DNA of 64,000 bases, from assembly GCF_001625595.1 (NCBI RefSeq), contig NZ_AUXT01000157.1, positions 62,001-126,000 of the forward strand. The letters run 5' to 3'. Shown one piece after another: positions 45,832 through 56,180 of this stretch (positions within the stretch are counted from its first letter, which is position 1; each line of letters begins with the position of its first letter). The notes beneath the pieces are model-generated. The model saw only the letters and a program-made list of their open reading frames with translations. It had not been told where the DNA came from and did no database searches. Origin of the DNA: Pseudoalteromonas luteoviolacea NCIMB 1942. GTDB lineage: Bacteria > Pseudomonadota > Gammaproteobacteria > Enterobacterales > Alteromonadaceae. A program made the translations under genes and the position numbers.

Positions 45832-46557
45832 TTACTGCTGAGTGTTATCGATTTTGCCAATGAAACGGTAACCTTCACCATGAATTGTGCTGATAAGCTC
45901 TGGTGTATTACTGTCAGTTTCAAAATGCTTACGAATACGGCGAATCGTAACATCTACCGTACGGTCGTTAGCGCGCAGCTCACGTCCAGTCATATGTTTA
46001 ATAAGCTGCTCACGGCTAAAGATACGACCTGGAGAGTCTAGCATTAGGCGCAGTGCTCTGTACTCACCTTTCGGTAAGCGCTTTGATTCACCTGTTGGAG
46101 ATGTCAAACAGCGTCTGTTTTCATCTAGCTCCCAACCATTAAATGTGATTACACCGTTGCTGTCGATAGTCGACTCTTCAGGTGTAGAACCGGTACGTGA
46201 AATAAGGTTACGTACACGGATAGTCAGCTCACGAGGGTTGAATGGTTTAGTGACGTAGTCATCTGCACCGATTTCTAATCCCAAAATTCTATCGACATCG
46301 TTGTCACGACCCGTTAAGAAAATTAGGCCGACATTTTTTTTCTGGCGTAACTCACGAGCCAAAATTAAGCCGTTTCTACCTGGTAGGTTTATATCCATGA
46401 TTACACAGTTGACATCGTCATTTACTGTCAATTTTTCATGCATATCATCGCCATCAATGGCTTCAATTACCTTGTGACCTTCGGCTTCAAATAAACTAAC
46501 GAGGTTCAGTCGAGTTACGTCTTCATCCTCAACAATTAGAATGACTGGCGTTTGCAT
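45832..46557 (-). CDS. arcA: two-component response regulator ArcA
   Basis: A 241-residue OmpR-family regulator. The receiver has phospho-acceptor Asp54 region ([12 protein letters not shown]) and the conserved Lys in [10 protein letters not shown]. The winged helix is at about 135-235 ([45 protein letters not shown]). It represses aerobic respiration genes when phosphorylated by ArcB. It lies tail to tail with arcB, which supports the assignment. A promoter TTGTTA-17-TATAAT is visible at 46630-46658. Confidence 0.95.
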   Translation of the reverse strand: MQTPVILIVEDEDVTRLNLVSLFEAEGHKVIEAIDGDDMHEKLTVNDDVNCVIMDINLPGRNGLILARELRQKKNVGLIFLTGRDNDVDRILGLEIGADDYVTKPFNPRELTIRVRNLISRTGSTPEESTIDSNGVITFNGWELDENRRCLTSPTGESKRLPKGEYRALRLMLDSPGRIFSREQLIKHMTGRELRANDRTVDVTIRRIRKHFETDSNTPELISTIHGEGYRFIGKIDNTQQ

Positions 46558-46629
46558 TATTAATTAACCTTTTCGGAATGTTTTATTTACAAAAACTTCG
46601 GTGTTATATAATAAAACCGAATGTTAACG

Positions 46630-46658
46630 ATTATAGGAGTATATTCAATTGTTAACAA
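46630..46658 (-). promoter_or_regulatory. sigma-70 promoter of arcA
   Basis: On the - strand a -35 hexamer TTGTTA (46658-46653) and a perfect -10 TATAAT (46635-46630) are separated by 17 bases. The start point would be near 46623, leaving a 65-base leader to the ATG with an AAAGG ribosome binding site. Confidence 0.62.
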
Positions 46659-46664
46659 GTAAAA

Positions 46665-47192
46665 TCAGTCAGGATAGAACTTAGAAACAGCGAGCAGTCG
46701 AGAGAGCACTTTGAAATTATGTTGTGCAACTTCTTGTCTGTTAATATATAACCGAATTTTACTCCCTTCTTGAACCAAGGAAGCAATCCCACCCCCTTCC
46801 AAAAATTCGATACTTTCACCCACAGTTACCATGTTTAAAGCAATTGTATCGGTCCAAGCAGATAGTATATCATCTTCCTTTGTTTCATCAATGTATGTGA
46901 TATCACAGCGCTTAGAAAGTTCCCTAAATGGGTCGGAAATATCAATTTTTATTATTTCGATAGGCTTACCGCGTATTTTTAACTTGTTATTTCTATTTAG
47001 GATTGCGCCGGGTCCATGATTTAAATCATAAAAGCAAAAACGAGTCGTTTTTTTATTTTTTTGTTCCGGAAAATCGATCAATTTTGCCATTTGATATAAA
47101 AAAGCTGAGCGTATTTCATGAGTAGACTTTGCGTCAACTTTTAAACTACAAAAAATAAAAATAAATGCAGCTATTAGGTACATTATTTTCAT
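46665..47192 (-). CDS. YfiR-like periplasmic protein
   Basis: A 175-residue protein with a signal peptide (MYLIAAFIFIFCSLKVDA) and a YfiR/DUF4154 domain: AFLYQMAKLIDFPEQ, TRFCFYD, GESIEFLEGGGIASLV, KIRLYINRQEVAQHNFKVLSRLLAVSKF. YfiR represses the diguanylate cyclase YfiN in Pseudomonas. Related proteins are often paired with histidine kinases, as here. Its start overlaps the stop of the upstream kinase by one base (TAATG), so translation is coupled and the two probably act together. Confidence 0.87.
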   Translation of the reverse strand: MKIMYLIAAFIFIFCSLKVDAKSTHEIRSAFLYQMAKLIDFPEQKNKKTTRFCFYDLNHGPGAILNRNNKLKIRGKPIEIIKIDISDPFRELSKRCDITYIDETKEDDILSAWTDTIALNMVTVGESIEFLEGGGIASLVQEGSKIRLYINRQEVAQHNFKVLSRLLAVSKFYPD

Positions 47193-48811
47193 TAAATTAC
47201 CCCTTTTAGAGGCAGGACTATAATGAATTTTGTTCCTGTTTTATTTTCTTCGGAAAGGGTAATCGATCCTCCAAGCGCTTGAGTAATTAAGTTGTAAACT
47301 AAGTGCATACCCAAACCACTACCGCCTTCGCCTCGCTTAGTTGTCACAAAAGGGTCAAATATCCGTTTTTTAATGGCCGTGGAAACGCCCACACCATTAT
47401 CCATGTAAATAACCTCAAGCGATTGGTTTCGTAGCTCTACAGTGACGGAAATTTGGTTATCCTTTAAATCCAAGAAACCATGTATTAGCGAGTTGGATAA
47501 AAGTTGTTCAAAGACTTGCTGCAATAATCCTGCTTTGGTTCTAATCGTGAGTTGCTCTGAGCATGTTAACTGCCATGTGACATTTTTTAGGTCTATTTCA
47601 GCGCGCATACTGCTGACAATCGCACTGAATAACTTGTTAATGTTAACTTCAGAGCTCACTTCTATATCTTGGCTTACAGCGACTTTCTTGAAGCTTGAAA
47701 TCAATTCAGCGGCACGGTTTAAATTACGATAGATAAGATCTAGGTTCTCAATACCGTCGTGAATAAATCGCTCAAGCTGCTTTGAAGTAAGCGTCTTTTG
47801 TTCAAATGCAGCATTAATATCTGCTAGTTTGTCTCTCAATAGGGTTGAACCGGTTACGCCAAGCCCAATAGGTGTATTTACTTCATGTGCAACACCTGCA
47901 ACCATCTGACCCAGTGATGCCATCTTTTCATTTTCGACAATTTGATTCTGGTATTGATGCATACGCTCAAGCGTATTTAGCAGTTCTTGGTTTGCTTCTC
48001 TTAGCGCAATGGTGCGTTGGTTCACCTTTTCTTCAAGGTTTTGGTTGAGCTGTTTAATTTCCAGTTTGTCGGCTTGGTGCCGAGCGAGCTGATTTTGGGT
48101 CCGTGCGAGCATAATATTGAGATTGTTAGCCAACATATTGACTTCTTCAATATCACTTTTAGTGGCCCGTGCGGAGTAGTTGTGGTTTTTTGATACGTCT
48201 TGTAATAACAACGATAGTGAATCAATAGGGTTAGCAATGCGTTTTTGAATTGCGCGAGCGACCAATAAAACGAGCAACAGTACAAATAGTGTTAGCGCAA
48301 TGTCGACGAGGATCTTTTGATTAATGTACTGCGATAAACGCTCCAATCCTCCACGCACATAAACATAGCCTTCTATTTTACCCTCATACTCAACAGGGAT
48401 GATGAGCTCTACGTAATCGGCTGATATCTTGGGCGCTTTGAGCGACTCTATGTCGTTCACTTTCAATGGTACAGGAGGGGTTTTGCTCGCGTTGTAACTG
48501 GTGAAGAAAACCGGCTTATTGGTGACATCATCAATAGCATAGATATGAATGTTTTTAACTAGGTCGACCTTGTTAAACGACTTTAAGCGTTTTTCTTCGG
48601 TTTTTCTATCATCAAAAATGAGTGTTATCTGAGCATTAAACGCAATTATTTCAGCAATCATTTCTAGCTTATTTACGATGAGCTTTTTTTGCTCTTTCAC
48701 ATCTAAGTAAGTGGAAATAGAAATGGATAGAGAGAGCGACAGTGCGGTCACTAGCATAACAGCACTGATTAGAACCTTTCTTATACTTGTTTTTGTTGCG
48801 TGTTTTCCCAT
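47192..48811 (-). CDS. membrane sensor histidine kinase
   Basis: A 539-residue protein. TM1 lies at about 13-33, a periplasmic sensor at about 35-165 (CHASE8-like), TM2 at about 165-187 (IALTLFVLLLVLLVARA), HAMP at about 188-242, and a long coiled coil at about 243-300. A HisKA-type H box VAGVAHEVNTPIG and a HATPase domain (LLSNSLIHGF, DNGVGV, KRGEGGSGLGM) complete it. No response regulator is encoded next to it. The coupled YfiR-like protein probably modulates the periplasmic domain. Confidence 0.92.
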   Translation of the reverse strand: MGKHATKTSIRKVLISAVMLVTALSLSLSISISTYLDVKEQKKLIVNKLEMIAEIIAFNAQITLIFDDRKTEEKRLKSFNKVDLVKNIHIYAIDDVTNKPVFFTSYNASKTPPVPLKVNDIESLKAPKISADYVELIIPVEYEGKIEGYVYVRGGLERLSQYINQKILVDIALTLFVLLLVLLVARAIQKRIANPIDSLSLLLQDVSKNHNYSARATKSDIEEVNMLANNLNIMLARTQNQLARHQADKLEIKQLNQNLEEKVNQRTIALREANQELLNTLERMHQYQNQIVENEKMASLGQMVAGVAHEVNTPIGLGVTGSTLLRDKLADINAAFEQKTLTSKQLERFIHDGIENLDLIYRNLNRAAELISSFKKVAVSQDIEVSSEVNINKLFSAIVSSMRAEIDLKNVTWQLTCSEQLTIRTKAGLLQQVFEQLLSNSLIHGFLDLKDNQISVTVELRNQSLEVIYMDNGVGVSTAIKKRIFDPFVTTKRGEGGSGLGMHLVYNLITQALGGSITLSEENKTGTKFIIVLPLKGVI

Positions 48812-48957
48812 TGTGAGCTCATAGTTGGACCTCTTAACAGCTGATCTTAGTTTAGCAGCTTAGTTAAGTAAGTTAACAAAAAAGCGGACAATAACGTAGA
48901 ACAAGTTAATGGCCTGGTTCTTTAGTACTACTTTGATGTATGTCAGAGCTCATTTTT

Positions 48958-49995
48958 TCATGTTTTTTCTGCACGGTACATTGCGAACTTAGTATTCTTA
49001 ATTACCGTACTGCAAGTGTCAAAATGTTGCTCAATAATTGGAGGGTACTTTAAAAAGCTGTTGGCAACGATTTGAAGACTGGCTCGTTTATTCATTATAT
49101 GCTTGGCATTTTTTATAAATGCCTCTGAGATACTGTAATCGGTGCTCAAGCCGGTATGAAATGGTGGGTTACTAACAATCGCATCATATTTTTCAGTGAC
49201 CTCAGATAGACCGTTGCTTAAAATAAATGTGCCGGTATGGCCATTTAATTTTAAGGTTTGCTCAGAGGCATATAGTGCTAGCGCACTGACATCGAGACAA
49301 TGCATTGAGAGGCTTGGTTGCCTATTAAGTAAAAACGTAGCGATGATACCTGCACCACAACCAAAGTCCAAGGTTTGCCCCTTTTTCGGCAACTCAATGT
49401 TGTTAAGAAGCAGTTCGGTACCAATATCGAGTTTTCCGTGATTAAACACACCGGGGACGCTTACAGCGTTAAATTGTTGCTCTGCGGCCTTAACGCTAAA
49501 CTGCTGATGATAGTTTGTAATATCAAATTGGCGTTCAGGAGCCAATTTATTAAACTCATACAAGATACAATGTTTAGCACTATCTAGTTTAAAGCTTGCC
49601 TCAGCATAAGCTTTGAGTTGTTTTTCTACCGACTTTACACCACCTTTATTTTCGCCAACTACCAATAAGCGAGTATCGGTTGACGCAATAGCGCGAATGT
49701 TTGATAGCATCATTAGCGCTTCTGGCTTAGATTTTGGGTAGTAATACACAATTAAATCTAGTTGCTCTAATTCAGGTAAACTGTGGCCTACAAAGCTAGA
49801 TACTGAATTTAGCTTTTGTGCAGCTTGGTGGTCGGCAAAGTTATAGCTAAAAGCGTTTATTTTTGCGTCTGGGGTGATTTCGACCAGTTGAGATAAAAAA
49901 CCATCATCACCGTGATTTATCACAAGTATATTCTTGCCTGTAAGTTCTTCTTCGTTACGGAGTAGAAGAAGGCTAGGGTTTGATAGTTTTTGCAT
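48958..49995 (-). CDS. rsmC: 16S rRNA (guanine(1207)-N(2))-methyltransferase
   Basis: 345 residues from the ATG at 49995, the position matching the E. coli RsmC length; an upstream open extension to 50073 has no family counterpart. It has a duplicated methyltransferase fold with an inactive N-terminal half. The C-terminal SAM-binding motif is LDFGCGAGIIA and the catalytic NPPF motif is VSNPPFHTG. It methylates G1207 of 16S rRNA in the 30S subunit. It follows trmB by 87 bases. Confidence 0.93.
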   Translation of the reverse strand: MQKLSNPSLLLLRNEEELTGKNILVINHGDDGFLSQLVEITPDAKINAFSYNFADHQAAQKLNSVSSFVGHSLPELEQLDLIVYYYPKSKPEALMMLSNIRAIASTDTRLLVVGENKGGVKSVEKQLKAYAEASFKLDSAKHCILYEFNKLAPERQFDITNYHQQFSVKAAEQQFNAVSVPGVFNHGKLDIGTELLLNNIELPKKGQTLDFGCGAGIIATFLLNRQPSLSMHCLDVSALALYASEQTLKLNGHTGTFILSNGLSEVTEKYDAIVSNPPFHTGLSTDYSISEAFIKNAKHIMNKRASLQIVANSFLKYPPIIEQHFDTCSTVIKNTKFAMYRAEKT

Positions 49996-50082
49996 AGTGG
50001 ATCTCGAAATTATGAACTGGCCTGAATAAGTTCTTGGTTTAAAGGTTAATGTTTGGGGCCACCTAGGCCCCAAAAAATGTAA

Positions 50083-50841
50083 TTAAGCATTACGCTCAAA
50101 CATTAGATCCCAAACGCCATGTCCTAGTCTGTGACCTCTTTGCTCGAACTTGGTTAGCGGTCGGAATTCTGGTCTAGGCACGTAGTCATTCGTTTTTGAC
50201 TGATTAGAATAGCCTTCAGCTTGCTGCATTACTTCTAGCATATGTTCAGCGTAATTTTCCCAGTCAGTTGCCATATGGAATACACCGCCGATTTTCAGCT
50301 TGGCGCGAATTTTTTGTGCAAACTCTGATTGTACGATACGACGTTTGTGATGGCGTTTTTTGTGCCAAGGATCAGGGAAAAATAGTTGCAATTTACTTAA
50401 GCTACCATCAGCAATACAGTCGGCTAATACTTCAACTGCGTCGTGCTCGAACACACGAAGGTTTGTTATACCTTGTTCATCAACTTCCATTAAACAGGCG
50501 CCGACTCCAGGTCGATGGACTTCAATACCTATAAAGTTTTGCTGTGGGTTGTTTTTAGCCATTTCAACAAGTGATTTACCCATGCCAAAGCCAATTTCTA
50601 CAACTACGTCATTGTCGTTGCCGAATACTTCATTGAAGTTGAGTAAGCCTTGGCTATGTTCAAGTCCAAGTGTTGGCCAGCACTTTTCAAGAGCCGCTGC
50701 TTGACCTTTAGTTAAGCGACCTTCACGTTTTACAAAGCTGCGCACTTTACGGATATATTTACCATCTTGCTCAGCCTGCTCTAGGGCTTGTTTACTCGAT
50801 TCGTTCATTGTCATCATCTGCGGTGTAAAAATTGGGCGCAT
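50083..50841 (-). CDS. trmB: tRNA (guanine(46)-N(7))-methyltransferase
   Basis: A 252-residue SAM-dependent methyltransferase with the motif [14 protein letters not shown] and the TrmB signature [15 protein letters not shown]. The conserved domain starts at [16 protein letters not shown]. The exact start is uncertain: the first ATG has GGGAT about 5 bases upstream, while Met9, Met10 and Met12 (MNESSKQ) are also possible. The gene is divergent from mutY, the conserved trmB/mutY/yggX arrangement. Confidence 0.92.
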   Translation of the reverse strand: MRPIFTPQMMTMNESSKQALEQAEQDGKYIRKVRSFVKREGRLTKGQAAALEKCWPTLGLEHSQGLLNFNEVFGNDNDVVVEIGFGMGKSLVEMAKNNPQQNFIGIEVHRPGVGACLMEVDEQGITNLRVFEHDAVEVLADCIADGSLSKLQLFFPDPWHKKRHHKRRIVQSEFAQKIRAKLKIGGVFHMATDWENYAEHMLEVMQQAEGYSNQSKTNDYVPRPEFRPLTKFEQRGHRLGHGVWDLMFERNA

Positions 50842-50928
50842 ATTATCCCTGTTCGCGCCGATAAGTACAAGAGCTTGACGTTTTTAAAAAGCTTCTTACA
50901 CTGGCGGCTTGAAGCAAGAAGATTGAGT

Positions 50929-51993
50929 ATGAAGATGTCTGTTGACCGTCAAGATGCAAATTGGTTTGCAACGCAAGTTGTAGATTGGTACCACGTCCAT
51001 GGGAGAAAAACGCTTCCATGGCAGATAGATAAAACGCCGTACAAAGTGTGGATTTCTGAAGTTATGCTTCAGCAAACGCAAGTGGTGACAGTGATACCTT
51101 ATTTTGAGCGTTTTATGTCACGCTTCCCAACCGTTATTGACTTAGCCAATGCTGATGAAGATGAGGTACTCCACCATTGGACTGGGCTTGGTTACTACGC
51201 TAGGGCGAGAAACCTGCATAAAGCGGCTAAGCTGATTCGTGATAAGTACGCCGGAGCGTTTCCTGAAACTTTTGAAGAAGTCGTAGATCTTCCAGGGGTA
51301 GGGCGTTCAACAGCTGGCGCGATTCTATCGTTAGCACTTGGTCAGCATCATGCAATATTAGATGGCAACGTTAAACGTGTTTTGGCGCGGTTTTTCATGG
51401 TTGAAGGCTGGTATGGGGTTAAAAAAGTCGAGAATTACTTATGGGAACTAACCAATGCGGTGACCCCTTCTGGTAATGTTCGTGAGTTTAATCAAGCGAT
51501 GATGGATTTGGGCGCTAGCCTTTGTTCGAGGTCGAAGTTTCAATGTGAGCTCTGTCCGTTAGTACAAAAATGCCTTGCTCATAAAAATAATTTAGTGAAA
51601 TCTTTCCCAAATCCAAAACCGAAAAAAGAAAAGCCCAAAAAAAGCGCATATCACTTGATGATAAAAACAAATGATAAGGTTTTGATGGAAAAGCGTCCAA
51701 GTACTGGCATTTGGGGGGGGCTATTTGGTTTTTTCGAGTTTACTGAGCTAGCTGATTTAGAAGCATTCTTAGTTCAGCAAGGGCTGCCAACAAAAGTCCG
51801 AACGCTAGACTCATTTGTTCATATATTCACGCATTTTGAATTAACAATTCATCCAGTATGTTTGGACTTGACTGAGATTCCAGATTGCGTGCATGACAAT
51901 CAACTACTTTGGTATGACGTTAATGAACCACCCGAAGTTGGATTGGCCGCACCAACGAAAAAGTTAGTTAAAGTATTAAGAGCGATAGGGTAA
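50929..51993 (+). CDS. mutY: adenine DNA glycosylase MutY
   Basis: 354 residues from the ATG at 50929; a longer in-frame extension to 50788 overlaps trmB and lacks family support. A helix-hairpin-helix lies at [20 protein letters not shown] with catalytic Asp in AILDGNVKR. The iron-sulfur cluster Cys are in [17 protein letters not shown]. The C-terminal NUDIX-like domain spans about 225-350 and recognises 8-oxoG. MutY removes A mispaired with oxidised G. yggX follows after 37 bases, forming a pair for oxidative damage protection. Confidence 0.96.
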   Translation: MKMSVDRQDANWFATQVVDWYHVHGRKTLPWQIDKTPYKVWISEVMLQQTQVVTVIPYFERFMSRFPTVIDLANADEDEVLHHWTGLGYYARARNLHKAAKLIRDKYAGAFPETFEEVVDLPGVGRSTAGAILSLALGQHHAILDGNVKRVLARFFMVEGWYGVKKVENYLWELTNAVTPSGNVREFNQAMMDLGASLCSRSKFQCELCPLVQKCLAHKNNLVKSFPNPKPKKEKPKKSAYHLMIKTNDKVLMEKRPSTGIWGGLFGFFEFTELADLEAFLVQQGLPTKVRTLDSFVHIFTHFELTIHPVCLDLTEIPDCVHDNQLLWYDVNEPPEVGLAAPTKKLVKVLRAIG

Positions 51994-52030
51994 ACTTGCC
52001 CTAATAAACAGACAGAATATAGGTGATAAA

Positions 52031-52303
52031 ATGGCACGTACGGTTTTTTGTCAAAAGCTAAACAAAGAAGCGCCAGGATTAGACTTTCAGCTTTACCCGG
52101 GTGAAGTGGGCGAGCGCATATTCAATAATATTTCAAAAGAAGCTTGGCAGCAGTGGCAGCATAAGCAAACAATGCTAATCAATGAAAAACATTTAAATAT
52201 GATGGATCCAGATCATAGGCAGCTGCTTGAAGAGCAGATGGTCGGCTTTTTATTTGAAAATAAAGAAGTTGAGATTGAAGGCTACAGACCGCCAGAGAAA
52301 TAA
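52031..52303 (+). CDS. yggX: oxidative damage protection / Fe(II) trafficking protein YggX
   Basis: A 90-residue protein with family signatures [10 protein letters not shown] (conserved Cys7), [17 protein letters not shown] and LMDPDHR-like [14 protein letters not shown]. It protects iron-sulfur enzymes from superoxide. A GGTGATA ribosome binding site precedes the ATG. It is downstream of mutY in the classical operon, and an intrinsic terminator follows. Confidence 0.96.
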   Translation: MARTVFCQKLNKEAPGLDFQLYPGEVGERIFNNISKEAWQQWQHKQTMLINEKHLNMMDPDHRQLLEEQMVGFLFENKEVEIEGYRPPEK

Positions 52304-52330
52304 AAAAAAGCTGCCTCGGCAGCTTTTTTT
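52303..52330. terminator. intrinsic terminator between yggX and ispB
   Basis: A stem of A-run plus AGCTGCC (52309-52315) and GGCAGCT plus T-run (52318-52330) follows the yggX stop directly. T-runs on both strands allow it to end both yggX and the converging ispB transcript. Confidence 0.88.
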
Positions 52331-52337
52331 GTTTTTA

Positions 52338-53312
52338 TTAATACTCTCTGTCCACGGATAGCTTTGCTAATGCAATAAGCGCTGTTTTGAATTCTGACTC
52401 TGCGAGGCACTCTAGCTGAGCGATTGCTTTGTCTGATTCTTGCTGTGCTTTTTCCATGGTTTGCTTAAGTGCTTGAGTTTCATTTAAAGTTACTAAAATA
52501 TCAGCTAAGTGGTCGATACCATTTCCTGATTCAATGGCTGCTCTGATCTGACTCACTTGTTGTTCTGTACCCGATTTCATCGCGTAGATTAGCGGGAGTG
52601 TTGGTTTCCCTTCTGCCAAGTCGTCACCAATATTTTTACCTAGTAACTCAGCATTTGCGCTGTAATCAAGCACATCATCAACTAATTGGAAAGCAGTACC
52701 TAAATGCATGCCATATAGCTTCAAGGCTTCTTTGATATGTTCTGGCTGATTTGAAACAACCGCAGGTAGCAACGTAGTGGCTTCAAACAACTTGGCCGTT
52801 TTACTATATATCACCTGCATATAGCTTTCTTCTGTGGTGTCTGGGTCATTGCAATTCATTAATTGCAATACTTCACCTTCAGCAATGATATTAGTTGCAT
52901 CAGCAAGTATTTGCATGACCTCCATATTGTTGAGGCCAACCATAAGCTGAAATGAGCGGGTGTATATAAAATCACCAACCAGAACGCTGGCTGCATTACC
53001 AAATTCTGCGTTTGCGGTAGGCTCACCACGTCTTAAATTAGACTCATCAACTACGTCGTCGTGCAGTAATGTTGCTGTGTGAATAAACTCAATGATAGTA
53101 GCCAAAGTGATGTGCTTATTTTGTTGCTCTGCTTCCAGTGCTTTAGCAGCAAGTAAGGTCAACATTGGTCGAACACGCTTGCCACCACTGTTAACAATGT
53201 AAAGACCCAATTGGTTTACTAACGCAACATCAGATTGCATTTGCTCAAAAATAAGTTGATTCACAGAGAGCATATCCTGCTCAATCAATGATTGGATAGC
53301 CTTAATATCCAT
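52338..53312 (-). CDS. ispB: octaprenyl diphosphate synthase
   Basis: 324 residues from the ATG at 53312, matching E. coli IspB in length; the open frame extends upstream to 53363 without a plausible ribosome binding site. It is a trans-prenyltransferase with first Asp-rich motif LLHDDVVDES (FARM) and second FQLVDDVLDY. It makes the side chain of ubiquinone/menaquinone. It is divergent from rplU, the standard arrangement in gammaproteobacteria. Confidence 0.95.
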   Translation of the reverse strand: MDIKAIQSLIEQDMLSVNQLIFEQMQSDVALVNQLGLYIVNSGGKRVRPMLTLLAAKALEAEQQNKHITLATIIEFIHTATLLHDDVVDESNLRRGEPTANAEFGNAASVLVGDFIYTRSFQLMVGLNNMEVMQILADATNIIAEGEVLQLMNCNDPDTTEESYMQVIYSKTAKLFEATTLLPAVVSNQPEHIKEALKLYGMHLGTAFQLVDDVLDYSANAELLGKNIGDDLAEGKPTLPLIYAMKSGTEQQVSQIRAAIESGNGIDHLADILVTLNETQALKQTMEKAQQESDKAIAQLECLAESEFKTALIALAKLSVDREY

Positions 53313-53511
53313 AGTATACCGTGCTAAAGCCTCAATTAGAGATAAACGCCGCAGATTGTACATTAAAATTCTGGCTTACTCGAATTTTATACGTACGGGA
53401 GTTGAAAAAAGTCGCTTTTCGATTGTTTAGTAGACTAAGTTGAGCGAGTGCTTGATAAAAAAAGATTTTGTCAATACCCTCATTAAGTTAGTTTTATGAA
53501 CAAAAAATAGT

Positions 53512-53539
53512 TTGGTAAAACGAACTTTTTAGCTAGAAT
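53512..53539 (+). promoter_or_regulatory. sigma-70 promoter for rplU-rpmA
   Basis: TTGGTA (53512-53517) and TAGAAT (53534-53539) with 16-base spacing. The leader to the rplU ATG would be about 148 bases, long enough for a regulatory structure. Confidence 0.5.
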
Positions 53540-53634
53540 GGGCAAAAATGAATTAATGCTCTCAAACAAGCCAATTTTTATTCATTATTTTGCCTTTAGG
53601 GTATTGCGTGTATTGCGACATTAGCGTAAACTTC

Positions 53635-53677
53635 GCGCCCTATTGAAGAATATTAAGTTGCGTCGATTTGAGGGCGC
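53635..53677 (+). promoter_or_regulatory. inverted repeat in the rplU leader
   Basis: GCGCCCT (53635-53641) pairs perfectly with AGGGCGC (53671-53677) around a 29-base loop, ending 4 bases before the GGAG ribosome binding site. A stem this close to the Shine-Dalgarno sequence could control translation of L21, as ribosomal protein leaders do. The sequence does not match a leader class I can name with certainty. Confidence 0.4.
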
Positions 53678-53693
53678 ACAACGGAGTTAAGTT

Positions 53694-54005
53694 ATGTACG
53701 CGGTTTTCCAAAGTGGTGGTAAACAGCACCGTGTGACTGAAGGTCAAACAATTCGTCTAGAGAAATTAGACGTTGAGACTGGTGCATCAATTGAATTTGA
53801 TTCAGTACTTCTAGTTGCAGATGGTGAAAAGATCGAGATCGGTGCACCATTCGTAAATGGCGGTAAAGTGACTGCTGAGGTTGTTTCTCACGGTCGTGGC
53901 GAGAAAATTAAGATCGTTAAGTTCAGACGTCGTAAGCATTCTCGTAAGCAGATGGGCCACCGTCAGTGGTTCACTGAAGTTAAAATCACTGGCATTAGCG
54001 CTTAA
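53694..54005 (+). CDS. rplU: 50S ribosomal protein L21
   Basis: A 103-residue small ribosomal protein: [14 protein letters not shown] at the N-terminus and [19 protein letters not shown] near the C-terminus are the L21 signature. It binds 23S rRNA in the large subunit. A GGAG site lies 8 bases before the ATG. It is co-transcribed with rpmA, which follows after 19 bases. Confidence 0.98.
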   Translation: MYAVFQSGGKQHRVTEGQTIRLEKLDVETGASIEFDSVLLVADGEKIEIGAPFVNGGKVTAEVVSHGRGEKIKIVKFRRRKHSRKQMGHRQWFTEVKITGISA

Positions 54006-54024
54006 TTTTTAGAGGTACAGAAAG

Positions 54025-54282
54025 ATGGCACATAAGAAGGCAGCTGGTAGTACTCGTAACGGTCGTGATTCAGAAAGTAAACGCCTAGGTGTTAAGCGTT
54101 TCGGTGGTGAATCAGTATTAGCGGGTAACATCCTTGTTCGTCAACGTGGTACTAAGTTCCACGCAGGTACTAACGCAGGTATCGGTAAAGACCACACTAT
54201 CTTTGCAAAAGCAGATGGTAAAGTTGTTTTTGAAACAAAAGGTCCTTTAAACCGCAAATACGTTAGCATCGTAGCTGAGTAA
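54025..54282 (+). CDS. rpmA: 50S ribosomal protein L27
   Basis: An 85-residue protein starting [24 protein letters not shown], the L27 signature. Its N-terminal tail reaches the peptidyl transferase centre. There is no Firmicutes-type N-terminal cleavage extension. It is followed 14 bases after the stop by a strong intrinsic terminator, so obgE needs its own promoter. Confidence 0.98.
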   Translation: MAHKKAAGSTRNGRDSESKRLGVKRFGGESVLAGNILVRQRGTKFHAGTNAGIGKDHTIFAKADGKVVFETKGPLNRKYVSIVAE

Positions 54283-54296
54283 TCGGTTAAGAATCT

Positions 54297-54323
54297 AAAA
54301 ACCCCGCTTAGGCGGGGTTTTTT
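54297..54323 (+). terminator. intrinsic terminator after rpmA
   Basis: AAAAACCCCGC (54297-54307), loop TTAG, GCGGGGTTTTT (54312-54322) and further T. This is a textbook Rho-independent terminator ending the rplU-rpmA transcript. Confidence 0.92.
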
Positions 54324-54366
54324 GTTTTTATAGCAACATAATATTGATCAGCAGCTAAGCGTATAT

Positions 54367-54375
54367 TGCTATAAT
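54367..54375 (+). promoter_or_regulatory. extended -10 promoter of obgE
   Basis: TGCTATAAT is an extended -10 (TGn plus perfect TATAAT), 35 bases before the obgE ATG. The start point near 54382 falls at or after the TTG at 54381, which argues against that upstream start. Confidence 0.55.
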
Positions 54376-54377
54376 AG

Positions 54378-55559
<1,182 letters not shown>

Positions 55560-55560
55560 T

Positions 55561-55583
55561 AAGGGGCCAATAGGCCCTTTTTT
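55561..55583 (+). terminator. intrinsic terminator after obgE
   Basis: AAGGGGCC (55561-55568), loop AATA, GGCCCTTT (55573-55580) and more T. It directly follows the obgE stop and separates it from folA. Confidence 0.82.
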
Positions 55584-55610
55584 AATACAATATTATGATT
55601 GGAGTAAATT

Positions 55611-56102
55611 GTGGTTATATCAATGATAGCGGCTATGGCGAAGGACAGAGTGATTGGGAATGACAATAAAATGCCTTGGCACTTACCCGCTGATCTTCAG
55701 CACTTCAAGAAAGTGACAATGGGCAAACCGGTTATTATGGGCCGAAAGACATTTGAATCAATTGGTCGTCCATTGCCTGGCAGAAGAAATATTGTAATTA
55801 CCAGAAATGCCCAGTATCAAGCTCAAGGTATTGAAATCGCATCATCGACTGAAGCTGCCTTAGCATTGGTAGATAAAATAGACGAAGTAATGGTGATAGG
55901 TGGTGGAAATATTTACGAACAGTTTCTACCCTTATGTAATAGGCTTTACCTTACTTACATCGAGCTAGATGTGGGTGGTGATACTAGGTTCCCAGACTAC
56001 ACTGTAGTGGGTGACTGGACTGAAGTTGAGAGTGAGTCTCATGAGCCTGATGAACGTAATCGGTATAATTATAAGTTCGTAACTTTGAATAAAGGATTAT
56101 GA
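55611..56102 (+). CDS. folA: dihydrofolate reductase
   Basis: A 163-residue type I DHFR reducing dihydrofolate with NADPH. Motifs are MIAAMAKDRVIGNDNKMPWHLPADLQHFK (Asp27-equivalent in LPADL), VIMGRKTFESIGRPLPGR and VMVIGGGNIYEQFL. The start is a GTG at 55611 with GGAG 6 bases upstream; an ATG at 55623 is the alternative and would match the E. coli N-terminus more closely. Length is usual. Confidence 0.95.
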   Translation: MVISMIAAMAKDRVIGNDNKMPWHLPADLQHFKKVTMGKPVIMGRKTFESIGRPLPGRRNIVITRNAQYQAQGIEIASSTEAALALVDKIDEVMVIGGGNIYEQFLPLCNRLYLTYIELDVGGDTRFPDYTVVGDWTEVESESHEPDERNRYNYKFVTLNKGL

Positions 56103-56180
56103 CTTTGTTGCTAACAATTGTATGGGTTGCTACAATAGTGTTTGTCCTTATGTAATAAAAAAGTGCTAGGTGAATTGGCA

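Larger units (their letters stand above)
53313..53693. other. 381-base ispB-rplU intergenic region
   Basis: It contains no convincing gene. It holds a candidate promoter for rplU at 53512-53539 and an inverted repeat at 53635-53677 in the leader, with a GGAG ribosome binding site (53682-53685) before the rplU ATG. The first 150 bases are AT-rich and include the ispB promoter region, for which I could not pick a reliable hexamer pair. Confidence 0.6.
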
